A DNA stretch of 64,000 bases. Origin: Ignavibacteriales bacterium (GTDB lineage: Bacteria > Bacteroidota > Ignavibacteria > Ignavibacteriales > Ignavibacteriaceae). This document shows positions 8,735 through 17,010 of the stretch, piece after piece. The stretch's first letter is position 1. The number at the start of each line of letters is the position of its first letter. The stretch is from positions 3,947,448 through 4,011,447 of the forward strand of contig CP054182.1 of NCBI GenBank assembly GCA_015709675.1, in the 5' to 3' direction. The notes beneath the pieces are model-generated. The model did no database searches, was not told the DNA's origin, and worked only from the letters and a program-made list of their open reading frames with translations. The translations under genes and the position numbers were made by a program.

Positions 8735-9442
8735 TCAGTTATAATTTTTCTGTACTTTTTCTTTTAAAGCGAGCGAGCGGTGTCCCACGGACCACATCCA
8801 CCAGTAGAGGATGGTAAATCCGAGCAGGGAGAGGTAAAAAATCAGAAGCATATTCTGATCCATTTTAAAATTCACAACCGGGCCGGAATGGCTGTCATCG
8901 GCTGAGCCGGGGTGGAGTCCGCGCATAATTCTCGGCATAATGAAGACGAAAAAAGGGACGGTAATAAACGCGATAATTGAATAGACCGACGAGAGCCGTG
9001 CGCGTTTCTCATCATCCTCAATGGCCGAGCGGAGCGCAAAGTAGGCACCATAGATCAGCATCAGGGCAAAAATGGAAGTCTGCCGCGGATCCCAGCTCCA
9101 GAAGGCACCCCAGGCGAATTTTGCCCAGATGGCTCCGGTTACGGTTGCCAGGATGGTAAAAATCATGCCGAGCTGAGCGGCTGTATACGCTTTATAATCA
9201 TCCTCAATTCTTTTTTTCCGCAGGTACATGATACTGAACACTGTGGACATAAAGAATGCGATAACAGAAACCCAGCTTGTGGGGACGTGGAAAAAGATGA
9301 TTTTTGCATTCTCTTCCAGTCCGGGAATGAGAGGAAACTCATACCAATGAGCCGGTTTCTCAACTATGGGAAATGCCAGTCCTGCCACGGTTACAAACGC
9401 CAGCAGCAGGAAAAGAGACACTTTTAGAATGTTGCTTTTCAT
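8735..9442 (-). CDS. ccmC: Heme exporter CcmC
   Basis: 235 residues with six membrane helices. The WWD motif (WGAFWSWDPRQT) is at about residues 111-123, with a conserved His52 in FFHVPTSW before it; both are hallmarks of CcmC/CcsA heme-handling proteins. It presents heme to CcmE on the outer face of the membrane. It lies between ccmB (28-nt gap) and ccmD (7-nt gap) in the same transcript. Confidence 0.95.
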   Translation of the reverse strand: MKSNILKVSLFLLLAFVTVAGLAFPIVEKPAHWYEFPLIPGLEENAKIIFFHVPTSWVSVIAFFMSTVFSIMYLRKKRIEDDYKAYTAAQLGMIFTILATVTGAIWAKFAWGAFWSWDPRQTSIFALMLIYGAYFALRSAIEDDEKRARLSSVYSIIAFITVPFFVFIMPRIMRGLHPGSADDSHSGPVVNFKMDQNMLLIFYLSLLGFTILYWWMWSVGHRSLALKEKVQKNYN

Positions 9443-9470
9443 TTTCTTTGTTTTTTTGTGATTAGCCCTT

Positions 9471-10133
9471 TTAATCCTTCCATATAATGTCGAACAAAAG
9501 ATAGGAAGCTGCTATCATGACGACATTATAACTGCCCAATACGGCAAGTTCTACTAAAGACTCATCAAAAGGTGTGCCATCCATGGACATCTTTGTTGTT
9601 TCGATGAGAGTCAGCATCAGCGGCAGGAGAATCGGGAACGCCAGTACCGGGTACAGGGTTCCTTTTGAGCCCGCTTTTGAGATAATTGCCGCGATTACGG
9701 TTGATGCTGAAGCAATTCCTATGTTTCCAAGCAGATAGGCAGCCAGAAACAGGGAGAGGTTTTTCAGCACGAACGCCTCAAAAAGCAGGCTGTATAACAC
9801 CAGGATGATGATATTCATGGAGAACATCAGCACCAGGTTGAACAAAAACTTTCCGGAAAGAACCGTATCAGGGGTGGCACTCAGCTGCAGAGCCATCACT
9901 GTTCCCCGTTCTTCTTCGGAGACGAAGGTACGGGAGAGACCGGACATTGCGGTAAAAAATACGATCACCCAGAGGAGTCCGCCGGTCAGGTAATCAGATA
10001 TTTTTTCCTGACCGATCGCGTAGAGTATCACACTTATCGTAACGATGATAAACATCAGCAAAGAGTTGATCGCGTAACGGGTACGGATTTCCGATGACAG
10101 GTCCTTGCGGAATAATGCTATTGCCTGTTTCAT
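9471..10133 (-). CDS. ccmB: Heme exporter subunit CcmB
   Basis: A 220-residue membrane protein with six predicted helices, matching CcmB in size and in features such as SGLSRTFVSEEERGTVMALQLSA near residues 65-87. It pairs with the CcmA ATPase to form the ABC module that releases holo-CcmE from CcmC. It overlaps the ccmA stop by 4 nt, indicating translational coupling. Confidence 0.93.
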   Translation of the reverse strand: MKQAIALFRKDLSSEIRTRYAINSLLMFIIVTISVILYAIGQEKISDYLTGGLLWVIVFFTAMSGLSRTFVSEEERGTVMALQLSATPDTVLSGKFLFNLVLMFSMNIIILVLYSLLFEAFVLKNLSLFLAAYLLGNIGIASASTVIAAIISKAGSKGTLYPVLAFPILLPLMLTLIETTKMSMDGTPFDESLVELAVLGSYNVVMIAASYLLFDIIWKD

Positions 10134-10783
10134 CTTCCCTCCCCGTTCCCGTTGTTTTTATAGTCGCCAAGATATATCACCCGGGAGCAGAGCGCCAGGT
10201 CACCTTCCTCATTAGAGGCAACAACCACCACGTGATCTTTTGCGTATTCGCGCACCATGTCATATATCTGGTTTTTGCCGGCAATATCCAGATTGGATAC
10301 CGGTTCATCAAGAATCAATAATTGCGGCTGATGCTGCAGGGCAAAGATGAATTTCACCCTCTGTTTCATGCCGGAGGAATAGGTTTTCAGCAGATCGTCT
10401 TTCCGCTCCGTCAGTCCGAAATACTCAAACAAATTCCTCATTCTTTCGCTGCTGAAATTACCTCCGCGCACCTTAGAAAAAAAGTCAATATTTTCCTCCG
10501 CGGTGAACTCATCATAGAGCATCAGGTAAGGGGAAGCAAGACCAATGATACCGGGGAGTTCCTCATCCTCCGCTTTTTTCCCGCCGAGTTTATGCTCAAC
10601 CATCCCTTTTGAGGGGGTGAGAAGTCCGGCAATAATCTTGACAAAGGTGGATTTCCCTGAACCGTTGATTCCGGATATACCGTAAATACCTGGTCCGGCT
10701 ATTTCCATGTCAATCCCCCTGAAAATTAATCGTCTGCCGAATATTTTTGTCAGTCCCGAAACTGAAAGTGAATAGCTACTCAT
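10130..10783 (-). CDS. ccmA: Heme exporter ATP-binding protein CcmA
   Basis: The ABC ATPase of the cytochrome c maturation system. Walker A is GINGSGKST, the signature is YSSGMKQR and Walker B is LLILDEP. I choose ATG at 10783 (MSSYSLSVSGLTKIF), giving 217 residues, because the family domain starts there. A start at 10864 would add 27 residues translated from inside the upstream gene. With this start the gene overlaps the stop of the metalloprotease gene by 8 nt, tying the ccm genes to the envelope genes upstream. Confidence 0.93.
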   Translation of the reverse strand: MSSYSLSVSGLTKIFGRRLIFRGIDMEIAGPGIYGISGINGSGKSTFVKIIAGLLTPSKGMVEHKLGGKKAEDEELPGIIGLASPYLMLYDEFTAEENIDFFSKVRGGNFSSERMRNLFEYFGLTERKDDLLKTYSSGMKQRVKFIFALQHQPQLLILDEPVSNLDIAGKNQIYDMVREYAKDHVVVVASNEEGDLALCSRVIYLGDYKNNGNGEGR

Positions 10784-12416
10784 GTATAACCGTGAATTTT
10801 CCTTTCTGCACAAAATCATCCCTGCGGAGGATGTAAAGATATACCCCCGACGGGAGTTTTTCATTCCTGCTGTTCCGAACCGGATTCCATTTCACCACAT
10901 TCTGCCCCTCAAAGGTAGTCCGTACCAGTTCAGACCAGACCAGATCCATCGAAGCGGTATATACCGCAAAATCCAGTTCTCCGGAAATCCGGTTCTGCTC
11001 TAGGGGAATAGTAACCCCCTGGTGCCGGCTGTAGATAAATGGGGATGGATATGCATCCTTCATGGTATAACCGCCTATGCCTCCGGAGGGGATCAAAAAA
11101 TTATTCAGCACAGCGCCAAAGGACCAGAGTAAGGGCTGCAGGGTTTCCGTTCTCAGGTAATAATAATCAGTAAGCTTTATTGAACCGGTTGCGTTATAAT
11201 CTGAGAGAAGCATGGAAAGTGCTGTAAGGGAGTTCATGCTGTCAATACCGAGCCGGACATCGCCGTTCACATAGATAATAAACAGCGTATCGCTCAGTCC
11301 GCCGCGTGTATTTACCGTCTGTATATAATTCAGCGAAGCGGGCTTCAGAAGGAACTGCATGGAAAGAAGGGATGAGTTCATGTTTGCCGTAACCCGGGGT
11401 TTCATGGCGGGGTATGATATCCCCTCTTCAAAATATCCTGCTTTAAAGCGGTAGTTGGTAAAATAACACCAGACAGAGAATTCATGAAGTGATTCCTTAA
11501 ATGAACTTCCCCGGTCAGTCAGACTGTACTCAATCGCCTGAAGGGCGCGGAAGTCCTTAAGCAGAGTCCACTGATCGGTGAACATGGTCAGGTCATTGTG
11601 CCTGTCACGGAGATATATATTCCAGTGGGCAAGGTTATATCCGGAGTTCTGAGCGAAGGAGCGGTCGGCACCGGTAAAGAATGAATTCAGATAGCCGTAG
11701 TAGTCGTTCACCGAATCAAAAACAAACTCCTCCATCGCGGTGGAGGTCATTTCATAAAACCAGGTATCAATGATACCGCCGTTCTGCTGGCGCACGATAT
11801 AGCTGCCTATCTGAATACCATGATGAATTTCATGAGCCACGGTAACGCGGGCTGCCTCGATGCCGGTGGTATAAAATCCCAGGAAGTCATTATCCATCAT
11901 AATATAGCTGGTATACCGCTGGGAACCGGGGACTATTTCATCTTCAATTTCCGTAAAGCCATACACTCCGCCGAGGTTCAGGATGTAAATATCGTAGAGC
12001 GAATCACCTCCCTGTCCGTTGTCAAACGGAGGAGGGGGAAATCCGAGGTAGGCTGTTTCATATATATACGAAGAGTCTGCCGCAAGCAGCAGTTCCTCAA
12101 TGCTGTATGCCGGGGCATCATTTCCGCTTTTATTGTAATGCACACGAAAGAATCCGCGCGGAGTAATTACAGAGGTATCAGTCACCGGTCGGAATAGAAG
12201 CGGAGAAAGATTCTGCTGATTTCTTTCAGAGGCAGCGGTCCCGAGGATGACCTCATTCACCAGACCAAACGCACATTTAACCGGTTCACCGTCATAGCTG
12301 TGTGAGAGAATCCGGCTGAGGGAATCCTTTTTTGCGGCAAGGGATATACCGGCACCATCACCGGCAATAACCTGAAAGGAAAGCATATATATCAAAAGAA
12401 AAAGGAGTCTGATCAC
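10776..12416 (-). CDS. Secreted HExxH metalloprotease with T9SS-like C-terminal domain
   Basis: 546 residues with an N-terminal signal peptide (MIRLLFLLIYMLSFQVIAG). The zinc-protease motif AHEIHHGIQ lies near residue 200, preceded by the region PPPFDNGQGGDSLYDIYILN typical of MXAN_6640-like putative metalloproteases. The last 80 residues (GQNVVKWNPVRNSRNEKLPSGVYLYIL...GKFTVIHE) look like a type IX-secretion/FlgD-like Ig C-terminal sorting domain. It is translationally coupled to the VCBS protein upstream (4-nt overlap) and overlaps ccmA downstream. Substrate unknown; a role in processing surface proteins is an inference. Confidence 0.8.
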   Translation of the reverse strand: MIRLLFLLIYMLSFQVIAGDGAGISLAAKKDSLSRILSHSYDGEPVKCAFGLVNEVILGTAASERNQQNLSPLLFRPVTDTSVITPRGFFRVHYNKSGNDAPAYSIEELLLAADSSYIYETAYLGFPPPPFDNGQGGDSLYDIYILNLGGVYGFTEIEDEIVPGSQRYTSYIMMDNDFLGFYTTGIEAARVTVAHEIHHGIQIGSYIVRQQNGGIIDTWFYEMTSTAMEEFVFDSVNDYYGYLNSFFTGADRSFAQNSGYNLAHWNIYLRDRHNDLTMFTDQWTLLKDFRALQAIEYSLTDRGSSFKESLHEFSVWCYFTNYRFKAGYFEEGISYPAMKPRVTANMNSSLLSMQFLLKPASLNYIQTVNTRGGLSDTLFIIYVNGDVRLGIDSMNSLTALSMLLSDYNATGSIKLTDYYYLRTETLQPLLWSFGAVLNNFLIPSGGIGGYTMKDAYPSPFIYSRHQGVTIPLEQNRISGELDFAVYTASMDLVWSELVRTTFEGQNVVKWNPVRNSRNEKLPSGVYLYILRRDDFVQKGKFTVIHE

Positions 12417-14539
12417 AAACCTCTGAACCTGATATTGCCGTCTTCGGAGGCGGTAACCAGATAACTTCTGTTGCGGGTCAGTTTCCTCACAAGAAAATCG
12501 CTGATATCATCCGCCCTCCTGATTTTCCGTGAAGTGGATCTCCCGTCAGAGGCAGAAAAGCTGAGGTTCAGCAATTCTCTCGGATCGGCAGTGAGAAACC
12601 AGACGGAGACCTCCCTGCCGCGCCTGCGGAGGGTGATTTCCGATTCCTGTCTCAGGGCATCAAGTGCCGCGTCAGCACCTCTTTTATTGTCTATATACGA
12701 TGTTACGCGCAAATTCCTTACTAAAAAAACTTCTTCATTATCTTTCCGTACCAGACCAAAAACAGCCTCATTTCCCTTTTCATCAGCCGGAATCAGGAAG
12801 AAGGATTTTGGGTCAATCTTTCCTTTTTCCGTTCTGAAGAGGGTTACGCCGGTTTCAGCAGTACCTAATTTACGGAATTCCAATGTAGTGATAAGCCCCG
12901 TATTTTTAAAGAGGTAAACACCGCCTTCCCTGTCAATCAGGGTATGCACAAGGGCACTTCCCAGTTCAATTTCAATTAGCCGTTCCGCCTTGCCTCCGCG
13001 AAAGGCAAACCTGCGGTAGCGGAAGGTACCGGCACGGCTGGTGATAACCGCGAACTCGGTTTCCTGTTCCCCCGAGACGAAGCGGACATCCTCAATTTTC
13101 CCGTCAAGGTAAAGATCGTGCCTTGCTATTTTGAAAGATTCCAGATCCGCACTCACCAATTCCAGGTAGCGGGAGCCATGCTTCCAGAGGAGTAGTGATT
13201 TCACCCGGGGGTCATCATCGCTGACAAAAATTTTATCCGGGACAGACATAACCGGACGGGTATATATCACGGCAGGCCTGCCGCTTCCGTCACGCATCAA
13301 AAAGCGGAGTGAGGAGAGATTCCGGTCATACCAGACCAGATCAGTTATACCGTTATTCCCCATATCAAAGGTACTGAGCACAGCCGGGAGTCCGCCGCTC
13401 ACCATAGTCAGTTCATCTCCCGGAGAACCGGTCCTGGTGACGGTGTGTATATAGCCTGCCGAGTCAAGCAGGGCAATACCGTCAATAAAGCGGCTGAAAT
13501 AGTTGGTAATATCGGTAACACCCGATCCGTTATAGAGAGTAAAAGGTTCCGAAAACTTTTCATCTTCTTTCTGAAAGAACGCGGCAGCTTTACCGGCCGG
13601 AAGGTACAGAAGCGCCAGGTCAATTCGTCCGTCACGGTTATAGTCACCAATCACCATTTTAGCAGCCCCGTGTCCTGCGGCAACATCCGCAGTACGAACA
13701 AAGGCCCCGGTTGGTTCAGCATACAGCACCGTTACCCTGTCATCAAAAAGGAGAAGTATATCATTGTATCCGTCGAGGTTAATATCATAAGCGTAAAGAC
13801 CCTTTACACCGGCAGCAGTGCTCATGCTGCGTTCAAAGCGGAACGCACCGCGGCGGTTGTTCGTCAGGATATATACCGACTGGCGGAAAGGGGACCACGC
13901 AAGGATATCGGGAAGTCCGTCATGATTTACATCGGCAAAAAGAGCATACTCAAAAGACTCTCCCTTATTCAGGCGGGTTTCCTCATAACTGTTCCCTTTT
14001 GCCGTAAAAATGCTCATTCCGCTGTAATTAATACCGGCAAGAAGAAGATCGGGCAGACCGTCACCGTTAATATCTTCAGATGAGACGGTGCGGGGATACT
14101 CCGTATGCCTGAAAGAACGGCGCAGAGAATAATTTCCTCTTTCTGTAATCAGTGCCGACTCGCTTCTGAGCATCGAGGGGGAAGTGAGAAAGATAGATTC
14201 ACCGCGGACCCCTTTTTCGCGGAAGTTGAGTATATATTCGGCTTTAACCGAAGGGCGCACTTTCCGTTCCTGCTTCAGCTTATTGCCACGGAATCCGGCT
14301 ACCAGATCCATATCCTTTCCGGCACCGCCGTAAAGAAGGAAATCGGTATAAGCATCATCATTGTAATTAAGCGTAACAAAGGAAGTATATCCGGCAGGAA
14401 CCGCGTGCCGGTCATAACGGACGAATCCCCCGACCGGAATCTGTGAAAGCAGAAGTTCCGCCGGCAGGAGCAGAAGAAAGAATTTATGAAAGAGGTTTTC
14501 TGGCAGAAAGCCGGGCATCTCGTCTGACAAGCGCTTCAT
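12413..14539 (-). CDS. Secreted FG-GAP/VCBS-repeat beta-propeller protein
   Basis: Up to 708 residues. Several FG-GAP/VCBS calcium-binding repeats are visible: DINGDGLPDLLLAG, DVNHDGLPDILAW, DINLDGYNDILLLF, DYNRDGRIDLALLYL and the weaker DMGNNGITDLVWY. They suggest an integrin-alpha-like beta-propeller on the cell surface. The hydrophobic segment FHKFFLLLLPAELLLSQ serves as a signal peptide; a start at ATG 14518 (MPGFLPENLF) would give a more usual signal length than 14539. The gene begins inside the 3' end of the thioesterase gene and overlaps the metalloprotease gene by 4 nt. Probably an extracellular partner of the metalloprotease. Confidence 0.8.
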   Translation of the reverse strand: MKRLSDEMPGFLPENLFHKFFLLLLPAELLLSQIPVGGFVRYDRHAVPAGYTSFVTLNYNDDAYTDFLLYGGAGKDMDLVAGFRGNKLKQERKVRPSVKAEYILNFREKGVRGESIFLTSPSMLRSESALITERGNYSLRRSFRHTEYPRTVSSEDINGDGLPDLLLAGINYSGMSIFTAKGNSYEETRLNKGESFEYALFADVNHDGLPDILAWSPFRQSVYILTNNRRGAFRFERSMSTAAGVKGLYAYDINLDGYNDILLLFDDRVTVLYAEPTGAFVRTADVAAGHGAAKMVIGDYNRDGRIDLALLYLPAGKAAAFFQKEDEKFSEPFTLYNGSGVTDITNYFSRFIDGIALLDSAGYIHTVTRTGSPGDELTMVSGGLPAVLSTFDMGNNGITDLVWYDRNLSSLRFLMRDGSGRPAVIYTRPVMSVPDKIFVSDDDPRVKSLLLWKHGSRYLELVSADLESFKIARHDLYLDGKIEDVRFVSGEQETEFAVITSRAGTFRYRRFAFRGGKAERLIEIELGSALVHTLIDREGGVYLFKNTGLITTLEFRKLGTAETGVTLFRTEKGKIDPKSFFLIPADEKGNEAVFGLVRKDNEEVFLVRNLRVTSYIDNKRGADAALDALRQESEITLRRRGREVSVWFLTADPRELLNLSFSASDGRSTSRKIRRADDISDFLVRKLTRNRSYLVTASEDGNIRFRGL

Positions 14540-14957
14540 CGAACCGGCGCTTCTCCTCTGCTGTTTCGGGAATTACCGGAATGGCAGGCACCGGTTTCCC
14601 GGCACCGTCAACCCCGACGAAGGTAAGATATGCTGAATTGGAATGAGTCTTTGTTCCCTGTATATATGACTCGGTATATACCTTTACACCAACCTCCATG
14701 GAGGTGTTGAACACCCGGTTCACCGAGGCAATCAGGGTGACAATTTCACCAAGCCGTACCGGGTGGTGAAAGTCAATTTTATCCACCGACGCGGTCACGC
14801 AGGTGCGCGAGGAGTGCTTCTGCGCGGCCAGCGCGGCACAGATATCAATCCAGTGCATCAGCTGTCCGCCAAGCAGATTGCCGAGGGTATTCGTGTGATG
14901 AGGCAGAACCAGTTCCGTCATGGTCACAACGGAAAGGTTCATCAGTTTTCCCTTCAT
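14484..14957 (-). CDS. Acyl-CoA thioesterase, hotdog fold
   Basis: 157 residues. The N-terminus MTELVLPHHTNTLGNLLGGQLMHWID contains the conserved P-x3-TN-x2-G-x-LxGG-x2-MHWID signature of YciA/BFIT-like acyl-CoA thioesterases, followed by CVTASVDKIDFHHPV. It hydrolyses cytosolic acyl-CoA to free fatty acid and CoA; chain preference cannot be read from the sequence. Its ATG directly abuts the bamD stop codon, and its 3' end overlaps the VCBS gene, so it belongs to the same train. Confidence 0.9.
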   Translation of the reverse strand: MKGKLMNLSVVTMTELVLPHHTNTLGNLLGGQLMHWIDICAALAAQKHSSRTCVTASVDKIDFHHPVRLGEIVTLIASVNRVFNTSMEVGVKVYTESYIQGTKTHSNSAYLTFVGVDGAGKPVPAIPVIPETAEEKRRFDEALVRRDARLSARKPLS

Positions 14958-15722
14958 CTAATTGCTCGAGAGAACTGATGGGGCAATTTTTGCCTGAAGA
15001 TCAAGCATCTCTTTCAGAGCCGCATCATCCGGATAACGCTTTATAAAATTTTCGATTTCCTTAAGCGCTTCCTTATTGCGGGAACGGTCTGCAAGAAGAC
15101 GGATACGCGCGGCAGATGCAATAGGAGCGTATTTCGTATCATGATAGATTTCAGCCACGGCAGCATAATACTGCAGGGCTGCGGTGTAATACTCCATCTT
15201 TTCGTAGATATACGCGCTGTTGTATTCCTTTTCGGCAAGCTTTTCCGTCAGGGTTTTAATCCTGGTTTCAGCCTCAGGAACACGCTGGTCTGAGGGGAAA
15301 AAATCTATAAAAGCCTGCAGCTCTTCGATCGCTTTACGGCTGTAACGCTGATCCAGCGAAAAGGGGGGCGAAAGCTGATAGTAGCATTCGGCAAGCATAA
15401 ACTGGGATTCCGGAACAAAACTGCTCGCGGGAATATTACGGATTAGTTTGCTGAACTCACTTGCACCGAGGAGATATTCTCTTCTTTCAAAGCGGGATTT
15501 CGCCAAATAAAACTGGGAATCATCATAGCGCTCGCTTCCGGGGAACTGCAGCATGATGGCTTCAAACTCATTGATCGCCAGATCGTAGCTTTCATCATTA
15601 AAGTATTCCATAGCTACCTCAAACCGCTCTTCGGCGGTCATATTGGCGGTTTCCTTCAGACCGGAACATCCGGTAAGGAAAAGCAGCGCAAGGGGGAGTA
15701 AAACAATTGCTCTCTTAAACAT
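14958..15722 (-). CDS. bamD: Outer membrane assembly lipoprotein BamD
   Basis: 254 residues with a lipoprotein signal ending LLFLTGCSGLKE and about five TPR-like helical hairpins (YDLAINEFEAIMLQFPGSERYDDSQFYLAKSRF...). This is the BamD/YfiO architecture. BamD sits on the periplasmic face of the outer membrane and with BamA inserts beta-barrel proteins. It appears to be the first gene of the minus-strand train that continues to ccmF, and lies just left of a 170-nt gap. Confidence 0.92.
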   Translation of the reverse strand: MFKRAIVLLPLALLFLTGCSGLKETANMTAEERFEVAMEYFNDESYDLAINEFEAIMLQFPGSERYDDSQFYLAKSRFERREYLLGASEFSKLIRNIPASSFVPESQFMLAECYYQLSPPFSLDQRYSRKAIEELQAFIDFFPSDQRVPEAETRIKTLTEKLAEKEYNSAYIYEKMEYYTAALQYYAAVAEIYHDTKYAPIASAARIRLLADRSRNKEALKEIENFIKRYPDDAALKEMLDLQAKIAPSVLSSN

Positions 15723-15846
15723 TCACTATCCTGAAAATCGAAAAATACAGCCCGGATTTACCTGCCCGGGGTTACCGGGGCAATTCGGGGATTACTTTTA
15801 TTATAATCACGAAATTTACGGAAAAGAGACTAAAGTAGTTAGGGAA

Positions 15847-15909
15847 TTATGAGGGACGAATTATGAGGTATGAAATATGAATTGTGAATTATGAATTATG
15901 AAGTATGAA
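15847..15909. repeat. Heptamer array entering the 3' end of the RES toxin gene
   Basis: Nine 7-mers in phase: TTATGAG, GGACGAA, TTATGAG, GTATGAA, ATATGAA, TTGTGAA, TTATGAA, TTATGAA, GTATGAA. The last two extend into the RES coding region, supplying its stop codon and last codons (His-Thr-Ser-stop). Confidence 0.9.
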
Positions 15910-16348
15910 AGCGGGGGTCGAGGAGGAAGGGTTCTATCAAACCGGTTTTAATTTCAGCAAATAAGGGATGGCGGGTGTTAATCACAAAATTATGCTCCCG
16001 CCTGATCAGAACCGAGGGGACTTTCAGGATGCAGCTGCGGGCGGAGGTGTACCAATGGTGTCCAAATTCACCAGTTTTCAGCAAAGACTCATGGGTATTA
16101 AAGATCGCATTCGCAAGGGGTACCGGCAGTACTTCAACTGAAACCTCATCAGGAATCAGGATTTCAGTAATAAAAAACTCCCCTGCAAAAGCATTTCCGC
16201 TCCGGTGAATCAGGTTTTCCAGACAGGCAAGGGAGCGGTGTTCTGAGGCATAAAGGACATAATCCCCTGCGTGATTCCACCTTGCTGCATATCCTGACGG
16301 ACTGAGCCTGCCAGCCCATTGAGCAGTTGTAATTCTGTACACTACCAT
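15896..16348 (-). CDS. RES-domain toxin of a type II toxin-antitoxin pair
   Basis: 150 residues matching the RES fold: VVYRITTAQWAG at the N-terminus, YVLYASEHRSLACLENLIHRSG with the conserved Glu, and the Ser-containing SARSCILKVPSVLI near residues 103-116. RES toxins (MbcT, ParT, Res) degrade or ADP-ribosylate using NAD+ and act in the cytoplasm; which chemistry applies here is not visible. The gene starts 12 nt after the antitoxin stop. Its last codons are formed from a heptamer array. Confidence 0.93.
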   Translation of the reverse strand: MVVYRITTAQWAGRLSPSGYAARWNHAGDYVLYASEHRSLACLENLIHRSGNAFAGEFFITEILIPDEVSVEVLPVPLANAIFNTHESLLKTGEFGHHWYTSARSCILKVPSVLIRREHNFVINTRHPLFAEIKTGLIEPFLLDPRFHTS

Positions 16349-16360
16349 TTTTAATAAAAA

Positions 16361-16789
16361 TCAGGCAAGATCGCCGGCTTCAAGGCGGCCGAGTTCTTCA
16401 GAGATCAGGTCTATGCCTGAGGCAGTGGTGAGCAGAGTTACCGGGACCAGCCCCTGAAGACCAAAAGCAGGTTTTGACATCCACTCTCTGAAATTTTCAA
16501 GTGAGCCGAAGAGTGAAGCACCCCGTGTATAGAGAGTGACCGTTTTAATAAGGAGCTCACTTGATGAAGGAGTAAGGGTAACCGGTGAGGCCAGATAACG
16601 GTCAAGGGTTTTAACTGAAATACTAAGAATGGCGGCAACAATTTCTTTACGAAGGCCGGTTATTTTAAGGAGTTTTGGGATCAGGGAGGATGATACCCCC
16701 TTTGCCGAAGCCCTGAAAAGCTCCATTCTGTCTCTTATCAGTAACATTTCTTCATCTCCGTTTTCTGTGGAATAGATTTCGGGTACCAT
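16361..16789 (-). CDS. Xre/MbcA/ParS-type antitoxin
   Basis: 142 residues. An N-terminal helical region (residues about 25-70, with the HTH-like GLRKEIVAAILSISVKTLDRYL) is followed by the DUF2384 toxin-binding domain (LLIKTVTLYTRGASLFGSLENFREWMSKPAFGLQGLVPVTLL, ending EELGRLEAGDLA). It neutralises the neighbouring RES toxin and usually represses its own promoter. The start ATG at 16789 follows a promoter with an overlapping inverted repeat (16813-16854), consistent with autoregulation. Confidence 0.92.
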   Translation of the reverse strand: MVPEIYSTENGDEEMLLIRDRMELFRASAKGVSSSLIPKLLKITGLRKEIVAAILSISVKTLDRYLASPVTLTPSSSELLIKTVTLYTRGASLFGSLENFREWMSKPAFGLQGLVPVTLLTTASGIDLISEELGRLEAGDLA

Positions 16790-16812
16790 GGTAATCTTTC
16801 AAAATCTTTTTC

Positions 16813-16854
16813 CAAACATACAGACATTTGTCCGGTTTGTCAAGACAAAAGTCT
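16813..16854 (-). promoter_or_regulatory. Promoter and inverted-repeat operator of the RES/Xre module
   Basis: Reading the minus strand, TTGACA (16838-16843) and TATGTTTG (16813-16820) are separated by 17 nt. The second box fits both TATAAT-like -10 elements and the TAnnTTTG consensus of Bacteroidota. An 11-bp inverted repeat with one mismatch (AGACATTTGTC at 16822-16832, GACAAAAGTCT at 16844-16854) straddles the -35 box and lies 33 nt upstream of the antitoxin ATG, as expected for an autorepressor site. Confidence 0.7.
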
Positions 16855-16860
16855 AAACAA

Positions 16861-16920
16861 TTATGAATTATCAATTATGAAGTATGAATTTCAATGGAGA
16901 ATTGAGAATTGAGAGTTGAG
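16861..16920. repeat. Heptamer array, TTATGAA to TGAGAAT
   Basis: Eight 7-mers in phase: TTATGAA, TTATCAA, TTATGAA, GTATGAA, TTTCAAT, GGAGAAT, TGAGAAT, TGAGAGT, then a partial unit. The word family changes midway without losing the 7-nt frame. Confidence 0.88.
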
Positions 16921-17010
16921 ATTTTTTTCTGCGGAAATCTGCGGGAGAGTTTTGGGGACAATGGGGACACCATGGACATTGGGCGTTAATGCAGAATTCA
17001 CAATTCACAA

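Noticed and set aside
9163-9363. Short minus frame inside ccmC
   Set aside because: Shadow of ccmC; no independent features.
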